Below, one piece after another: positions 1 through 8,877 of a stretch of 64,000 bases of DNA. Location of the stretch: the NCBI RefSeq assembly GCF_025860405.1, contig NZ_CP063785.1, positions 3,534,001 to 3,598,000 on the forward strand, given 5' to 3'. The notes beneath the pieces are model-generated. The model saw nothing but the letters and a program-made list of their open reading frames with translations, was not told the DNA's origin and did no database searches. How positions within the stretch are numbered: the first letter of the stretch is position 1; each line of letters opens with the position of its first letter. The DNA comes from Tolypothrix sp. PCC 7712 (GTDB lineage: Bacteria > Cyanobacteriota > Cyanobacteriia > Cyanobacteriales > Nostocaceae). The translations under genes and the position numbers were made by a program.

Positions 1-190
1 GGATACCATCAATGTCTACTGGAGGAGCAGCGATGAAAGCGATTACAAAGCAAGCGGTAGCAGCTAGCAGGGTGGGGATCATCAATACGCCGAACCAACC
101 GATGTAAATCCGGTTCTCGGTGCTGGTGATCCATTCGCAAAACCGATCCCATACACTGGCGCGAGAGCGCTGTTGTAAGGTTGTTGTCAT
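1..190 (-). CDS. psbA: Photosystem II D1 protein, 5' part only (runs off left edge)
   Basis: The minus strand from 190 to the window edge encodes 63 residues that read as the N-terminus of the photosystem II reaction-centre protein D1: a [20 protein letters not shown] stretch followed by the first membrane helix and [11 protein letters not shown]1 binds the primary electron-transfer cofactors and the Mn cluster in the thylakoid membrane. ATG at 188-190 is the start. The remaining roughly 300 codons lie outside the window, so the isoform (D1:1, D1:2 or variant) cannot be decided. A promoter and a leader hairpin lie just upstream. Confidence 0.95.
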   Translation of the reverse strand, partial: MTTTLQQRSRASVWDRFCEWITSTENRIYIGWFGVLMIPTLLAATACFVIAFIAAPPVDIDGI

Positions 191-222
191 TGTTTTATGA
201 GTGCTGATTTTTTATGTATTAC

Positions 223-242
223 GGTAAGCAACTTTACTTACC
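223..242 (-). promoter_or_regulatory. psbA leader hairpin
   Basis: GGTAAG at 223-228 and CTTACC at 237-242 form a perfect 6-bp stem with an 8-nt loop. It would sit at the very 5' end of the psbA mRNA, where stem-loops are known to affect transcript stability and light-regulated translation in other phototrophs. The function here is inferred. Confidence 0.45.
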
Positions 243-251
243 TGTGTAATC

Positions 252-280
252 ACCATAATGGTACTATTGAGATTTGTAAA
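252..280 (-). promoter_or_regulatory. psbA sigma-70-type promoter
   Basis: On the minus strand a -35 hexamer TTTACA (complement of 275-280) and a -10 hexamer TATGGT (complement of 252-257) are separated by exactly 17 bp. The position gives a leader of roughly 55 nt before the psbA ATG. This is read from sequence only; the start site is not mapped. Confidence 0.6.
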
Positions 281-375
281 GAGTAATTAATTCAAAATTA
301 TTTATCAAATGTATAAGTTTTTATTATTTTTATTTTGAACAAGCAAGGTTAAAAATTTTTTTCGTAGAGTTTGCC

Positions 376-412
376 AAGAGTCAAAAGTCGAAACATTTGG
401 CTTTTGATTCTT
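376..412 (-). terminator. Hairpin downstream of the TpsB gene
   Basis: AAGAGTCAAAAG (376-387) and CTTTTGATTCTT (401-412) form a 12-bp stem with one mismatch, 25 bp past the stop of the TpsB gene. The sequence is of the gtcaaaagtc repeat type common in this genome. No strong U-tract follows directly, so terminator function is only likely. Confidence 0.4.
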
Positions 413-436
413 GACATTGAACCTTGGACTTTTTTC

Positions 437-2224
437 TCAAAAGGGATTGTAGATCAAAGAAAAGTATAGCCCATTTTCTTGCCATGTGTTCTCCCTAGAT
501 TCTACAGATACTAAAGGAACACCCCAGTCAAGACGTGCGGTGAAGCGATCGCCTTGTGTCCACCTTAAGCCCAAACCAACAGAAGCCAGGGTGTTAGGAT
601 CTGGGTTTGCTCGATTAGAATTATTCCAAGCCACACCAAAGTCAACAAATGGTGCCAGATGCAACGTACTACCGATTTTGGGTAAACGAAGAATTGGTAC
701 TTGAACTTCTGCTGAAGCAAAAGCCCCATTATCCGTTAATAAATAATCTTGGCGATAGCCTCGAACCGTATCAATACCACCTAAACCTAATTGTTCCAAA
801 GGCAGCAAGCTTTTTGATGCCAACTGTGTATTTACACGTAATAGTAGCAATGTTTCTGGAGCCAATAATCTTGCCCATTGTGCTTGTCCTTGCCAAGCAA
901 AAAAGCGGCTATCAGGCCCATCTTGATTAATCGTCGCATCAAACGCACCTATACCTAAATTAAATTGCGATCGCAAAGCAATTACTTCCCGACTGTTGCG
1001 GGTTGTCCATTCTTGGAAAAATCTGATTGCAGATATGCGTGTCCTTCCTTGCTCGTCAGCTCCCAATGAAGGAAAAGGTAAACGTTCACCTTCAATATAT
1101 GTAGCTTCACTCTCGCGCCGTGAAGCTGTCAAACCCAAAGCCAATTCTTGTGTAGGAGTTTGAATAATCGGCTGGCGGAAGGTAATCTCGTAGTAACGGG
1201 AAGATGATTCAATATCGAGAATATTGAAAGGTTCTTCAATAACATTGCTCGATGTAGTGCCAAAATTGAAAGAGAGTGTACCGTTACGGGCATTGAGCGG
1301 TAATGTATAACCAACATCAAAGGCATTACTACCATCGGTATTAGTGTATGCAAAATTAAAGCCATCTCCAAATCCTAGTAAGTTGGCTTGATTGATTTGT
1401 AAGCGGCGGCGAAAACTACCAACACTAGGCGATCGCCCATTATCTAGAACCACTTGAGCGCTGAAGGATTGTGCTTCCCGCACCTCAACTTGTAATACAC
1501 TCACACCAGGACGAGATCCGGCGGAGAGTTCAGCAGATAAGTTTTGGATCAAAGGATTCAACTGTAATAGTTGCAATGCTTCTAGCAACTGCTCCCGATT
1601 TAGCGGTGCTTTGGTGGCGATCGCGAGACGGCTACGTACATAATTAGAGTTCAGTCTGCGAGTACCAGTTACCTGAATTTCTTCTAATTTACCTTCAACA
1701 ACCTGAATTTTAATTACACCAGATTTGATCGTTTGTGGTGGAATATAAGCACCAGAGGTAATATAGCCATTTCTTACATATAAATCAGTAATTTTAGAAC
1801 GAGCCTGAAATATCTCAGCCAAAGATATTGGTCTTTTGATAAATTCTTTGGTTTCTGCTGCTAATTGTTCAGGAGTAAATACAGTACTACCAACAACCTC
1901 AAATCTTTCTACAACAATATTTTCTGGAAGATTTTCTGGTAAGGTTTGCTCGGGTACTGGAGTGGGGTTAGGAGCAGGAAGAAGTTGTTCTGGTGGTGGT
2001 AATGGTTGTGGTGGTTTAGGTAAAGGCGTTGGAGAAGGTACAGGTGGTTGTACATCTTGTGGTGGTGGGAGCTGTTGCGCCTGGATGGAATTAATATTTG
2101 AGATTTGTGAACTATTAATAGTTTGAGCTTTTGCTGATTTAGCGTTGATGTTGGCAAGCAACACAAATATACTCAGTTGTAATAACAAGACTCCATACTT
2201 ATGAAGTAATTTATCGCTCATCAT
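437..2224 (-). CDS. TpsB / ShlB-FhaC family outer-membrane transporter
   Basis: This 595-residue protein is a two-partner-secretion translocator of the Omp85 superfamily, which moves a TpsA exoprotein across the outer membrane. A signal peptide covers about residues 1-33. It is followed by a proline-rich spacer (about 48-100), a POTRA domain (about 102-178, starting IVVERFEVVGSTVF), a second ShlB-type POTRA (about 180-255) and a beta-barrel to the end. The conserved VRGY motif of the barrel lumen (GIDTVRGYRQD) is present, and the C-terminal residue is phenylalanine, as usual for outer-membrane barrels. Two adjacent ATGs (2224, 2221) are possible starts. No TpsA partner is in the window; a sigma-factor-like gene lies 800 bp upstream on the same strand. 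Confidence 0.9.
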   Translation of the reverse strand: MMSDKLLHKYGVLLLQLSIFVLLANINAKSAKAQTINSSQISNINSIQAQQLPPPQDVQPPVPSPTPLPKPPQPLPPPEQLLPAPNPTPVPEQTLPENLPENIVVERFEVVGSTVFTPEQLAAETKEFIKRPISLAEIFQARSKITDLYVRNGYITSGAYIPPQTIKSGVIKIQVVEGKLEEIQVTGTRRLNSNYVRSRLAIATKAPLNREQLLEALQLLQLNPLIQNLSAELSAGSRPGVSVLQVEVREAQSFSAQVVLDNGRSPSVGSFRRRLQINQANLLGFGDGFNFAYTNTDGSNAFDVGYTLPLNARNGTLSFNFGTTSSNVIEEPFNILDIESSSRYYEITFRQPIIQTPTQELALGLTASRRESEATYIEGERLPFPSLGADEQGRTRISAIRFFQEWTTRNSREVIALRSQFNLGIGAFDATINQDGPDSRFFAWQGQAQWARLLAPETLLLLRVNTQLASKSLLPLEQLGLGGIDTVRGYRQDYLLTDNGAFASAEVQVPILRLPKIGSTLHLAPFVDFGVAWNNSNRANPDPNTLASVGLGLRWTQGDRFTARLDWGVPLVSVESRENTWQENGLYFSLIYNPF

Positions 2225-3026
2225 GGTTTAGGGCTATTTCAACTTACATTAAGATTTAGTAAAAAGCAGCTGACATTACAAGATAGCAGCTAGCTGGATA
2301 TTTACTGACAGTAAATTCATCTAAGTTAAAAAATTAAAGCTTAGACTCAGTTTACAATTAGATTTTCACTATTATCCGCTATAATTACGAATTAGCAAAG
2401 AGAGTTGCTTATAATATTTAAAACAAAAGATTAACTAAAAAATACCAAAATTTAGTTTTATTCATCAACTTATAATTAATTGCCAAAATTGCTTTATTTT
2501 AGAATTTGATATTTTTCATTATAGGGAAAACTGGCAATTAATTATATTCTTATTAATGGATGTCTTATGGCAAAATATTACTAATTAACCAATAATATTT
2601 TTTCGCAGATTCAATTTACAAAATAAAATTTTTATAACTGCTACTAAATATCTAGCATTTTATAAAATATCTAATTTGTATTTCAAATTATATTAATCTC
2701 TTGTAACACGGGAATTTTGTACGCTAGAGTTAAACCTGTTAAATGCCATATATTCACTATTAATCATGGCTGGTATTAAGATTAAACCAGTAATAGTAAA
2801 TATTTACAAAGCTGAGGATAAGTGGCTTTACATTTTTATTTCAAAGTTTTATGAAAACTAATCTCCAACCAAGAAAATGTTCATTTTGATGAATTAATAA
2901 CTGTTTGATTACATCATGCCATCAATAAAGTGCTAATTAAAAACAATCCCAAGGCTGCCTATATAAGTCTTTCTATTTCATTATTCACACTTGATACTTC
3001 AGTCTTCTTTTACTATTTGATAATTT
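2225..3026. other. 802-bp AT-rich intergenic region, no gene seen
   Basis: The spacer between the sigma-like gene and the TpsB gene is strongly AT-rich with many stops in all frames. I see no tRNA or convincing ORF. A weak CTGGT/ACCAG inverted repeat around 2769-2790 is the only structure noticed. It probably holds the TpsB promoter, which I cannot place. Confidence 0.5.
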
Positions 3027-3677
3027 TCATAAATATCCCTCGCTCTCAGCAAATTTCCGCAAGCGTGGTAAACATTGACGTTGATAAAAACTGCTTAAAG
3101 TGGGAATAGATAAACCGAATTCTTCAGACAATTCCTTCCAACTAGCTTCTGGGGGTAGACGTTTCAAAATTAATACCTGACAATTGACATCAGAACGTCC
3201 TTTAATATAAGCACTGCGGAGTTCTCCTTGAGAGTCAGCTTCCGCCCATATTCTGACATTATCTAACATTGGGGGAGCTTCAGGGGTAGCAGCTAGATTA
3301 TCCACAGGATCAATAGTATCGCTGTTGTCACCCGAACCCGATTGTCGAATTTTCAAAGGTACTTTGATTGCTTGTTCTCTCTGCTGGCTTAAGTAAAAGT
3401 CTTGGAGTCTACGTTTTAGGTAAGCATTCAACCAAGTTACAACACTACCATAATTAGGGTCATAGGCTTGACCTGTCCTAGCTTCACAAATATTGCGACA
3501 GAAATATAACCAAGTTTGTTGGAGTGCGTCATGATAATAAGGAGTACTTTCACGCCAGAGCCTACTTGCAGTCAAACGAATGATTTGCGTGAGCAGCTTC
3601 TGACGCTCTTTACTTCCGGGTGGGTATTCACAAGCTTGGGCAACTAAACAGCGCAGCTGTTCATCCAATTCAACCAT
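3027..3677 (-). CDS. Sigma-70-like (ECF/group 3-type) cyanobacterial sigma factor
   Basis: The 216-residue product resembles the short cyanobacterial sigma-70 family proteins. A region-2-like helical segment (about residues 40-100, with DALQQTWLYFCRNIC and YDPNYGSVVTWLNAYLKRRL) is joined by a poorly conserved linker to a region-4-like helix-turn-helix near the C-terminus (about 170-210, ASWKELSEEFGLSIPTLSSFYQR). Such factors would redirect RNA polymerase to specific promoters. The nearest gene on the same strand is the TpsB transporter 800 bp downstream, so control of a surface or secretion locus is possible but not shown. The acidic linker near 115-150 is typical of the group. Start ATG at 3677. 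Confidence 0.65.
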   Translation of the reverse strand: MVELDEQLRCLVAQACEYPPGSKERQKLLTQIIRLTASRLWRESTPYYHDALQQTWLYFCRNICEARTGQAYDPNYGSVVTWLNAYLKRRLQDFYLSQQREQAIKVPLKIRQSGSGDNSDTIDPVDNLAATPEAPPMLDNVRIWAEADSQGELRSAYIKGRSDVNCQVLILKRLPPEASWKELSEEFGLSIPTLSSFYQRQCLPRLRKFAESEGYL

Positions 3678-4323
3678 AGCAATCTAGATAAAGAAAGCAA
3701 GAATATTTTAATGCAAATATTTCCCCAAAAATCTATTATTTCCAGCTTGGGCAACTTTTTTTCTTTTATGCGCTTAAATGAATAAAAAATTGCCATTTAT
3801 ATGATTAGGCAATAATTGAATTTCTGAAAAAGAATATAATTTTCTATATCTCTGCTTCTACTTTGATTATGCTCTAAATTAACTGTTTAACCTAGATAAA
3901 TGTGAGAAATATATTGTTTCAAGGTATATATTATTTTTACTTTCTATAAATAGCTATATTTGTTATTGCAACTTTAGCAATGCATAAAACAATATTTATT
4001 GACTAAAACCATCAATTTATTCATTGGTTACTATAGAGGCATAGCTATTAATAGCGACAGTCTCCAGACTGGAGGTAATAGTACAGACCAATTCTGGATT
4101 ATAGCTGCTGAAATACTTAACCTGAATTCGATATCAGATTAAATTTTCATTATACTATTTTTTTACTTCTGGGATTTGTCAACTTGCTTGCGCGGTTTCA
4201 GACGTTTAATTTTGAATAAATCTCCTTAACCCAAACTGATGTTACCTACTTGAAGAAAAATGAAAGGGAAAGGTAAAGCTTTGTAATTCCTTTTCCCTTT
4301 GTATCCTGAATTAACAAGTTGAA
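3678..4323. other. 646-bp AT-rich intergenic region
   Basis: No ORF or RNA gene is supported. A 13-nt palindrome CTCCAGACTGGAG lies at 4062-4074. A hairpin near 4263-4300 is listed separately as the likely terminator of the DUF2330 gene. Confidence 0.5.
4263..4300 (-). terminator. Probable terminator of the DUF2330 gene
   Basis: AAAGGGAAAGG (4263-4273) and CCTTTTCCCTTT (4289-4300) form an imperfect stem about 25 bp beyond the stop codon, followed on the minus strand by a T-rich run. Assigned by position and pairing only. Confidence 0.45.
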
Positions 4324-5700
4324 CTATAACCCTAACCAGGAAAAGAAACTCTCCCACCAGGAAGTTGTCAAATCGCTGACATTGAAATTCATTTTGCGGC
4401 GGATATCTTGAATATTCCAGTTCGTTAGCTTGGCTAAAGTTTGCGCTTCTTGTTCAAAACGCTTAGTTAATGACTGCTTATATTCTCGCCCAGCCGGACA
4501 ATTTAGGTCGCCTGTAAACGGATGTTGTAAGATGTAACGACCTTGAAAAGATTCCCGGTTAGAAGTTTCTTGGAACATTGGATCTTCGGGGAATTTGTTG
4601 CGGGTGTAACGAATATGCAATCGACTGATAAACACATTACTACTAGGAACAGGTGGACGAAAACCACGAGGTAATGTCCGGTTATTGCGAGAATCATCAT
4701 CCAGCCAAAATACACCTGCTTGCTTGAGTTCCTCTAAAGATAATGGTTCGGCAGAACAAGGATCGCAACTACTCATATCCCAGGCATATTCTAAGAAAGC
4801 GACTTTCCTGTCTTCTTTAACATAGGAAGTTTGGAACATGGACTTATAAAAGTCACCAAATTCACTTTTGATGAACACCGGAATATTAGCGTCAGAAGGA
4901 ACTTTTACTGTGCGATAGTTAGTAGTTTCTGCTTGCCCTTTGGGAGATAAAATGTAAACAATCACATCTTGTTCAGCTGCGGCGTTAATCATACCTAAAC
5001 GAATTGGCAGCATGAACCTAGGTGATTTGTAGAATATTTGCAGAGGACGGAGTAACTGATAGCCAGATTGCTCAAATTTATCTAAATTGACTTTCGCTAC
5101 AAAGAATTTCATGGAAGAGCGAATGTATGGCTGAAGTAAGTCTTTAGCTCCCTTAGGAATTTTGTAGCCATTTTGATTAAGCCAGGTTTCCAAACCTCCA
5201 GACTCTTTAGCGCTTAAAATCACAATATCGTATTCGCCAACATTGAACCGCGCCTCAACAGTAACACCTAAATTACTACCGCCCCTTTTACTTGAAATCT
5301 CATCTCTGGCTGCGGCTCGAGGTGCTGCTTGTGGCATATTTTCACCTTCGTAAACAGGAGCGCAGGGATCTGAATCGAAATATTCTACTAGTCGTGGCGC
5401 GCTAAAAGCATCAAGCCGTTCAATAATTTTGGGTTCAGCAACACGAACTTGGTCTTTTTGCAAGACAGTCGGTACAGGTACAACGATCGCAAAATCTTTG
5501 ACTGCACCCTGAAAATCATTAGCCATTGTCAAGACAGTGCGATCGCCATCTCGCGCAATTACTACCTGAGAAGCTTGATTATAAAGTTTGCTATCAGCTT
5601 TAGAAACATAAAATCCACAAAATGCCCATGCTGTAGGCGTAAAACACAGCACAGCTATCAATGCAATGACTATGGAAATTAAGAATCTTAAGGGTTTCAT
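4324..5700 (-). CDS. DUF2330 domain-containing exported protein
   Basis: The 458-residue protein begins with a signal peptide (hydrophobic core about 8-22, cleavage after AWA) followed by CGFYVSKADSKLYN, the start of the DUF2330 domain. This domain occurs in extracytoplasmic proteins of unknown function and often lies beside RnfD-like membrane proteins, as here. A tryptophan-rich stretch ends the protein (TTSWWESFFSWLGL). I chose the ATG at 5700; a TTG at 5712 would add four residues but has no better ribosome site. The RnfD-like gene is upstream on the same strand, about 110 bp away, so the two may be co-transcribed. The biochemical role is unknown. Confidence 0.8.
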   Translation of the reverse strand: MKPLRFLISIVIALIAVLCFTPTAWAFCGFYVSKADSKLYNQASQVVIARDGDRTVLTMANDFQGAVKDFAIVVPVPTVLQKDQVRVAEPKIIERLDAFSAPRLVEYFDSDPCAPVYEGENMPQAAPRAAARDEISSKRGGSNLGVTVEARFNVGEYDIVILSAKESGGLETWLNQNGYKIPKGAKDLLQPYIRSSMKFFVAKVNLDKFEQSGYQLLRPLQIFYKSPRFMLPIRLGMINAAAEQDVIVYILSPKGQAETTNYRTVKVPSDANIPVFIKSEFGDFYKSMFQTSYVKEDRKVAFLEYAWDMSSCDPCSAEPLSLEELKQAGVFWLDDDSRNNRTLPRGFRPPVPSSNVFISRLHIRYTRNKFPEDPMFQETSNRESFQGRYILQHPFTGDLNCPAGREYKQSLTKRFEQEAQTLAKLTNWNIQDIRRKMNFNVSDLTTSWWESFFSWLGL

Positions 5701-5813
5701 ATTATTTTTCAATTGTGTTTAAGAGGCTAGAGATTAGTACCGCCGTGACAAAAAGAATACAGCGTCAGCATTTCCTTGAGTTGTAATGGTTTGTTTATTT
5801 GGGCATTGGCTGA

Positions 5814-6671
5814 TTAGGAGCTAGGATTTAAGGAATTAGAGATTTGAGTGTTATCGGGAACACTAGCGTTATCGTCTTTTTTCCACCAAGAATATTCTGG
5901 GGCTGACCAGAAGGCATCAAACAAAATAGTTAATGGTGCTAAGATAAACAGGGCCCAAAAAACTGCGCTGGAAATAAAGAAATAGTTCCGCAGTATAAAA
6001 GTGAATATGGCGATGCATACTGCCCAAACTAGACGACCAACTCGAGCATTGGGAATTGAGCGCGGATCTGTCACCATAAACAGGGCAAATAACAACAAAG
6101 ACCCACTCATCAAACGATGCCAATAAACATCCCAAGTCCAGCCTAGCCAAAGATTGCGAATAGCTTCTAGCAGAGAGTAGGAACCCAAAAAAGCAGCTGT
6201 CGTATCCCAGCGACCAACTCGCTGCAAAATCATGCCACCAGTCCCAAAAAACAATAGTCCATACCACCAGTCTTCTCCCCACTGTCCTGGCGAAACCCAG
6301 GCATCAGAGGTGAGCAGCAAGGCAGTAATAATACCAAAGTTGCCAGGATTGAAGAAATGTTTATTACCAACTTGGAAAAAAAATTTACTAGCGATCGCAC
6401 TTGCTGCGGCTAAAGCCATTGTCGTCCAATGATCGGCCCGCAACAGCAAACTGAGTCCCAAGGATGTAATTAAAGCACTGCGAAGATTGATGTTTTGTTC
6501 TTTACTCAAAATCGAGGACAACATCCATTGGGTTAATAGACAAGTCGCGATCGCTACTCCTATCAACTCCGGCCGCAATGTCCAGTCCCTTGTCCCAATT
6601 CCCAAAGCTAGGAACAAGGACAGAAATAGAATTTGATAATCTCGGATATCATTAAGTAACATTACCCGCAT
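5814..6671 (-). CDS. RnfD/NqrB-like integral membrane protein
   Basis: The 285-residue polytopic protein has about eight to ten predicted hydrophobic helices and resembles subunit D of RnfABCDGE / NqrB electron-transport complexes. Family-like signatures are KHFFNPGNFGI (mid-protein) and TDPRSIPNARVGR before the last helices. No other Rnf or Nqr subunit genes are in the window, so it is a solitary homologue, probably working with the adjacent exported DUF2330 protein. Whether it carries covalent flavin cannot be told; no clear S/T-x-A-T flavinylation motif is evident. Start ATG 6671, with an in-frame ATG three codons later. Confidence 0.7.
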   Translation of the reverse strand: MRVMLLNDIRDYQILFLSLFLALGIGTRDWTLRPELIGVAIATCLLTQWMLSSILSKEQNINLRSALITSLGLSLLLRADHWTTMALAAASAIASKFFFQVGNKHFFNPGNFGIITALLLTSDAWVSPGQWGEDWWYGLLFFGTGGMILQRVGRWDTTAAFLGSYSLLEAIRNLWLGWTWDVYWHRLMSGSLLLFALFMVTDPRSIPNARVGRLVWAVCIAIFTFILRNYFFISSAVFWALFILAPLTILFDAFWSAPEYSWWKKDDNASVPDNTQISNSLNPSS

Positions 6672-6884
6672 ATTCAGGGATTACGCGCAGATTTTTCCCC
6701 AATCTAGACGGATCAATGCTGAGATCATAAGGTTGTTACAGTTTTTGTTACAAACTGAAGGACTAACAATAGAAAGTTCCGTATTGTTAACCAGTAGTGA
6801 AATTGCGATCGCCTTGATGTGAACTAATGTTGCATATCGATTCGCTACAATGCAAAAACAGATTGCTTCCATAGCCTTTAACTT

Positions 6885-7358
6885 ATGCTGATCCGTCCTG
6901 CTACGCCAGCTGACGTGCCCAAAGTTTTACCAATGGTTGCAAAGATTTGTGCTTTGCATGATGCTTGGGACTCTGCCAAATACGGGTTTTTACCCCATCC
7001 AGAACAACGATATCAAAACTGGTTGGGAAAGTTGACAAATAGCGATAGCAGTGCATTTCTGGTAGCTGAAGATGAAGAGAATTTAGTGGGGTTCCTAGTA
7101 GCGACAGTTGAGCGAGAAATTCCTATTTATCGCTTAAAGGAATTTGCCTTTATCCATGATATTTGGGTTGAGCCAGATTATCGTCAAAGAGGTGTAGCAC
7201 GGCAAATGGTAATACTGGCTGTTGAAATCTTTCAAAAAATGGACATTCATCAAATCAGGCTAGATACCGCAGCAATTAACGAAGCAGCTCGGCGGTTATT
7301 TGCATCTTGTGGTTTTCGCATCAGCACTATAGAAATGCTGATGGAATTAAGTCAATAA
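6885..7358 (+). CDS. GNAT family N-acetyltransferase
   Basis: The 157-residue protein has the GNAT fold layout: an N-terminal IRPATPADVPKV segment, a central beta-strand region ending in AFIHDIWVEPDYRQRGVARQMV, where the R/Q-x-x-G-x-A/G acetyl-CoA pyrophosphate loop (QRGVAR) is intact, and a C-terminal AARRLFASCGF motif. It transfers an acetyl group from acetyl-CoA to an unidentified amine. It is divergent from the RnfD-like gene and convergent with ndhN. Substrate unknown. Confidence 0.85.
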   Translation: MLIRPATPADVPKVLPMVAKICALHDAWDSAKYGFLPHPEQRYQNWLGKLTNSDSSAFLVAEDEENLVGFLVATVEREIPIYRLKEFAFIHDIWVEPDYRQRGVARQMVILAVEIFQKMDIHQIRLDTAAINEAARRLFASCGFRISTIEMLMELSQ

Positions 7359-7360
7359 CT

Positions 7361-7388
7361 GTAGAGACGCGATTAATCGCGTCTCTAC
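7361..7388. terminator. Bidirectional terminator-like palindrome between GNAT and ndhN
   Basis: A perfect 28-bp palindrome with arms GTAGAGACGCGATT / AATCGCGTCTCTAC lies 2 bp after the GNAT stop and 22 bp from the ndhN stop. It fits a shared transcription end for the convergent genes and is also a sequence type dispersed in Nostoc genomes. Confidence 0.6.
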
Positions 7389-7410
7389 TTAAAAGTCAAA
7401 TGACTAATGA

Positions 7411-7887
7411 CTAACTAGCTAAAAGCGTTTTTTCTAGAGGAGTCCAACGGAAAGCGCGATCGCCACCTCTTTCAATCACTACTTTTACTTTTGGTTCCAA
7501 GCGTGGTAAAGCTGTCAAAAAGTCAAGTTCCTGATTGGAAAGGATATGCCCTTCAATGATCCACAAAACCAGTCCTTTAGACTTTGGCGGTAACTGTTCT
7601 AGATGAGAACTGATAATAGGTGGCAAATAGTATACATAACCTACTGCTGCACCAGTACCAGTACTTTTTTTACCTAGATGAGGTGGTCGGACTCCATGAA
7701 CTCCTGTGAGATAGGCCGCCAAATCTCCTAGTCCCTTAGCCGTAATGTGGAGGGTTTCATACCCAGTTGCGCGCAGTCGGCGACGGTACCGACCTTCATA
7801 ACCCCCTTCTGGAGGAACATAAACACCAAGAGAACCAACTTTTTCTAGTTCGCGAATGAAAGCGTTGCCAGTGGTAAGTAGTGCCAT
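7411..7887 (-). CDS. ndhN: NAD(P)H-quinone oxidoreductase subunit N
   Basis: The 158-residue protein matches NdhN, a hydrophilic-arm subunit of the cyanobacterial/chloroplast NDH-1 complex, which takes electrons from ferredoxin to plastoquinone for cyclic flow and respiration. Characteristic segments are the N-terminal LLTTGNAFIRELEKVGSLGV, EGRYRRRLRATGYETL and the C-terminal PKVKVVIERGGDRAFRW. Length is normal. The start ATG at 7887 gives the expected N-terminus. It is divergent from the ribosomal operon across a spacer of almost 1 kb. Confidence 0.95.
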   Translation of the reverse strand: MALLTTGNAFIRELEKVGSLGVYVPPEGGYEGRYRRRLRATGYETLHITAKGLGDLAAYLTGVHGVRPPHLGKKSTGTGAAVGYVYYLPPIISSHLEQLPPKSKGLVLWIIEGHILSNQELDFLTALPRLEPKVKVVIERGGDRAFRWTPLEKTLLAS

Positions 7888-8877
7888 AGATATTCGTTCT
7901 ATCTCACTTAGATATCTCTATTATTTACTGTGAACTGCTAAATCCGTTTCATCAATTAATTTATGATCTAGATTAGGTTTCCTTGCTGTCAATTCATCCC
8001 TTGATATCGCTTCTCTGTAAATTTGATACCTCTGGCTAGGGTAAGGGGATAAGCAAGTAGGGAAGTAAGAACAAATTCTGATTACCAATTACCGATTACC
8101 AATTACCCAGTGCCAAAAAAATTTATAGACAAATATAAATAAATCATTTATATTGTTAGATTGTGACCAAATACGCAAATTAGACTGCCCTCTTATTGGC
8201 ATTCTGAGCTAGTGTGAGCATCAAGGGCTGATGACTTGACTCCAACAAGGATGAATCTAGCTGAGATATGCCGAAGACTGGTACACTAAAAAAGCTTTCG
8301 GGTCAAATACAGAACTTATGGCTGGAAAATTCAACCCCAACCCTAAGTTAGAGACTACATTCACTCCTGTAGTCCTGAAAAAGTAGGCAAAACCTTGAAC
8401 AATAGTTTAAGGTATTTTAGTCGGAGTAGAAACTGAGCAGTAATGTTGGTTTAATCGCATTACATCAGTCTTAGTTAAAGGATACTGGGTGGCAAAAGCT
8501 GCTTAAGTCCCACTACGACACGGCTGTCGTCTAAAGTTGGGAAATCCACTCAGGACGCTGCCTCCAGAAAGTGCCTAAGCAATTGCTCGGATGAAAGCAT
8601 TGCTGCACAAAGTGCAAAGCTCTAAAGCCTTGCCTTGATTCCAGAAGTTACCCTTCCCGTAAGGAAGGTGCTTATGGCTGTTCTGGTGAACTAGTGAGTG
8701 AAAGTAAACGGATTCACCAAACAGTAAGGACATAATTTTTTGTGTCCCAGAGAAGTTGGAGTAGCCAAAGCAGCTATAAATTTCGGAGGCTGATCCAACC
8801 TTGCTCTGTGTGCAAAATTTATGTCTTTTAGAGTCCGATGCCAAGGTTAGCAACGTAGATAAGGAGAACCAGTTACT
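7888..8877 (+). promoter_or_regulatory. 990-bp ndhN-rplC spacer with long, probably structured rplC leader
   Basis: No protein gene is supported here. From about 8200 the composition rises above the AT-rich spacer level, and several hairpins appear on the plus strand: ACGACA (8515-8520) with TGTCGT (8525-8530), enclosed by CCCA/TGGG pairing; AGCAATTGCT near 8579; CCTTCC (8652-8657) with GGAAGG (8663-8668); and GGACA/TGTCC around 8727-8747. A long 5' leader of the S10-type ribosomal operon is the simplest reading. Ribosomal operons are often autoregulated by a product (L4 in E. coli), but this leader does not visibly resemble the E. coli S10 leader. Confidence 0.45.

Noticed and set aside
1836..2126. 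Glycine/cysteine-rich plus-strand ORF
   Set aside because: Antisense of the proline-rich linker of TpsB.
6681..6872. 63-residue minus-strand ORF between the RnfD-like and GNAT genes
   Set aside because: No recognisable domain, no good ribosome site, and it fills the divergent promoter region.
8200..8870. tmRNA, RNase P RNA or another housekeeping RNA in the rplC leader
   Set aside because: None of the conserved sequence signatures I know for those RNAs is present; a long leader is the simpler explanation.
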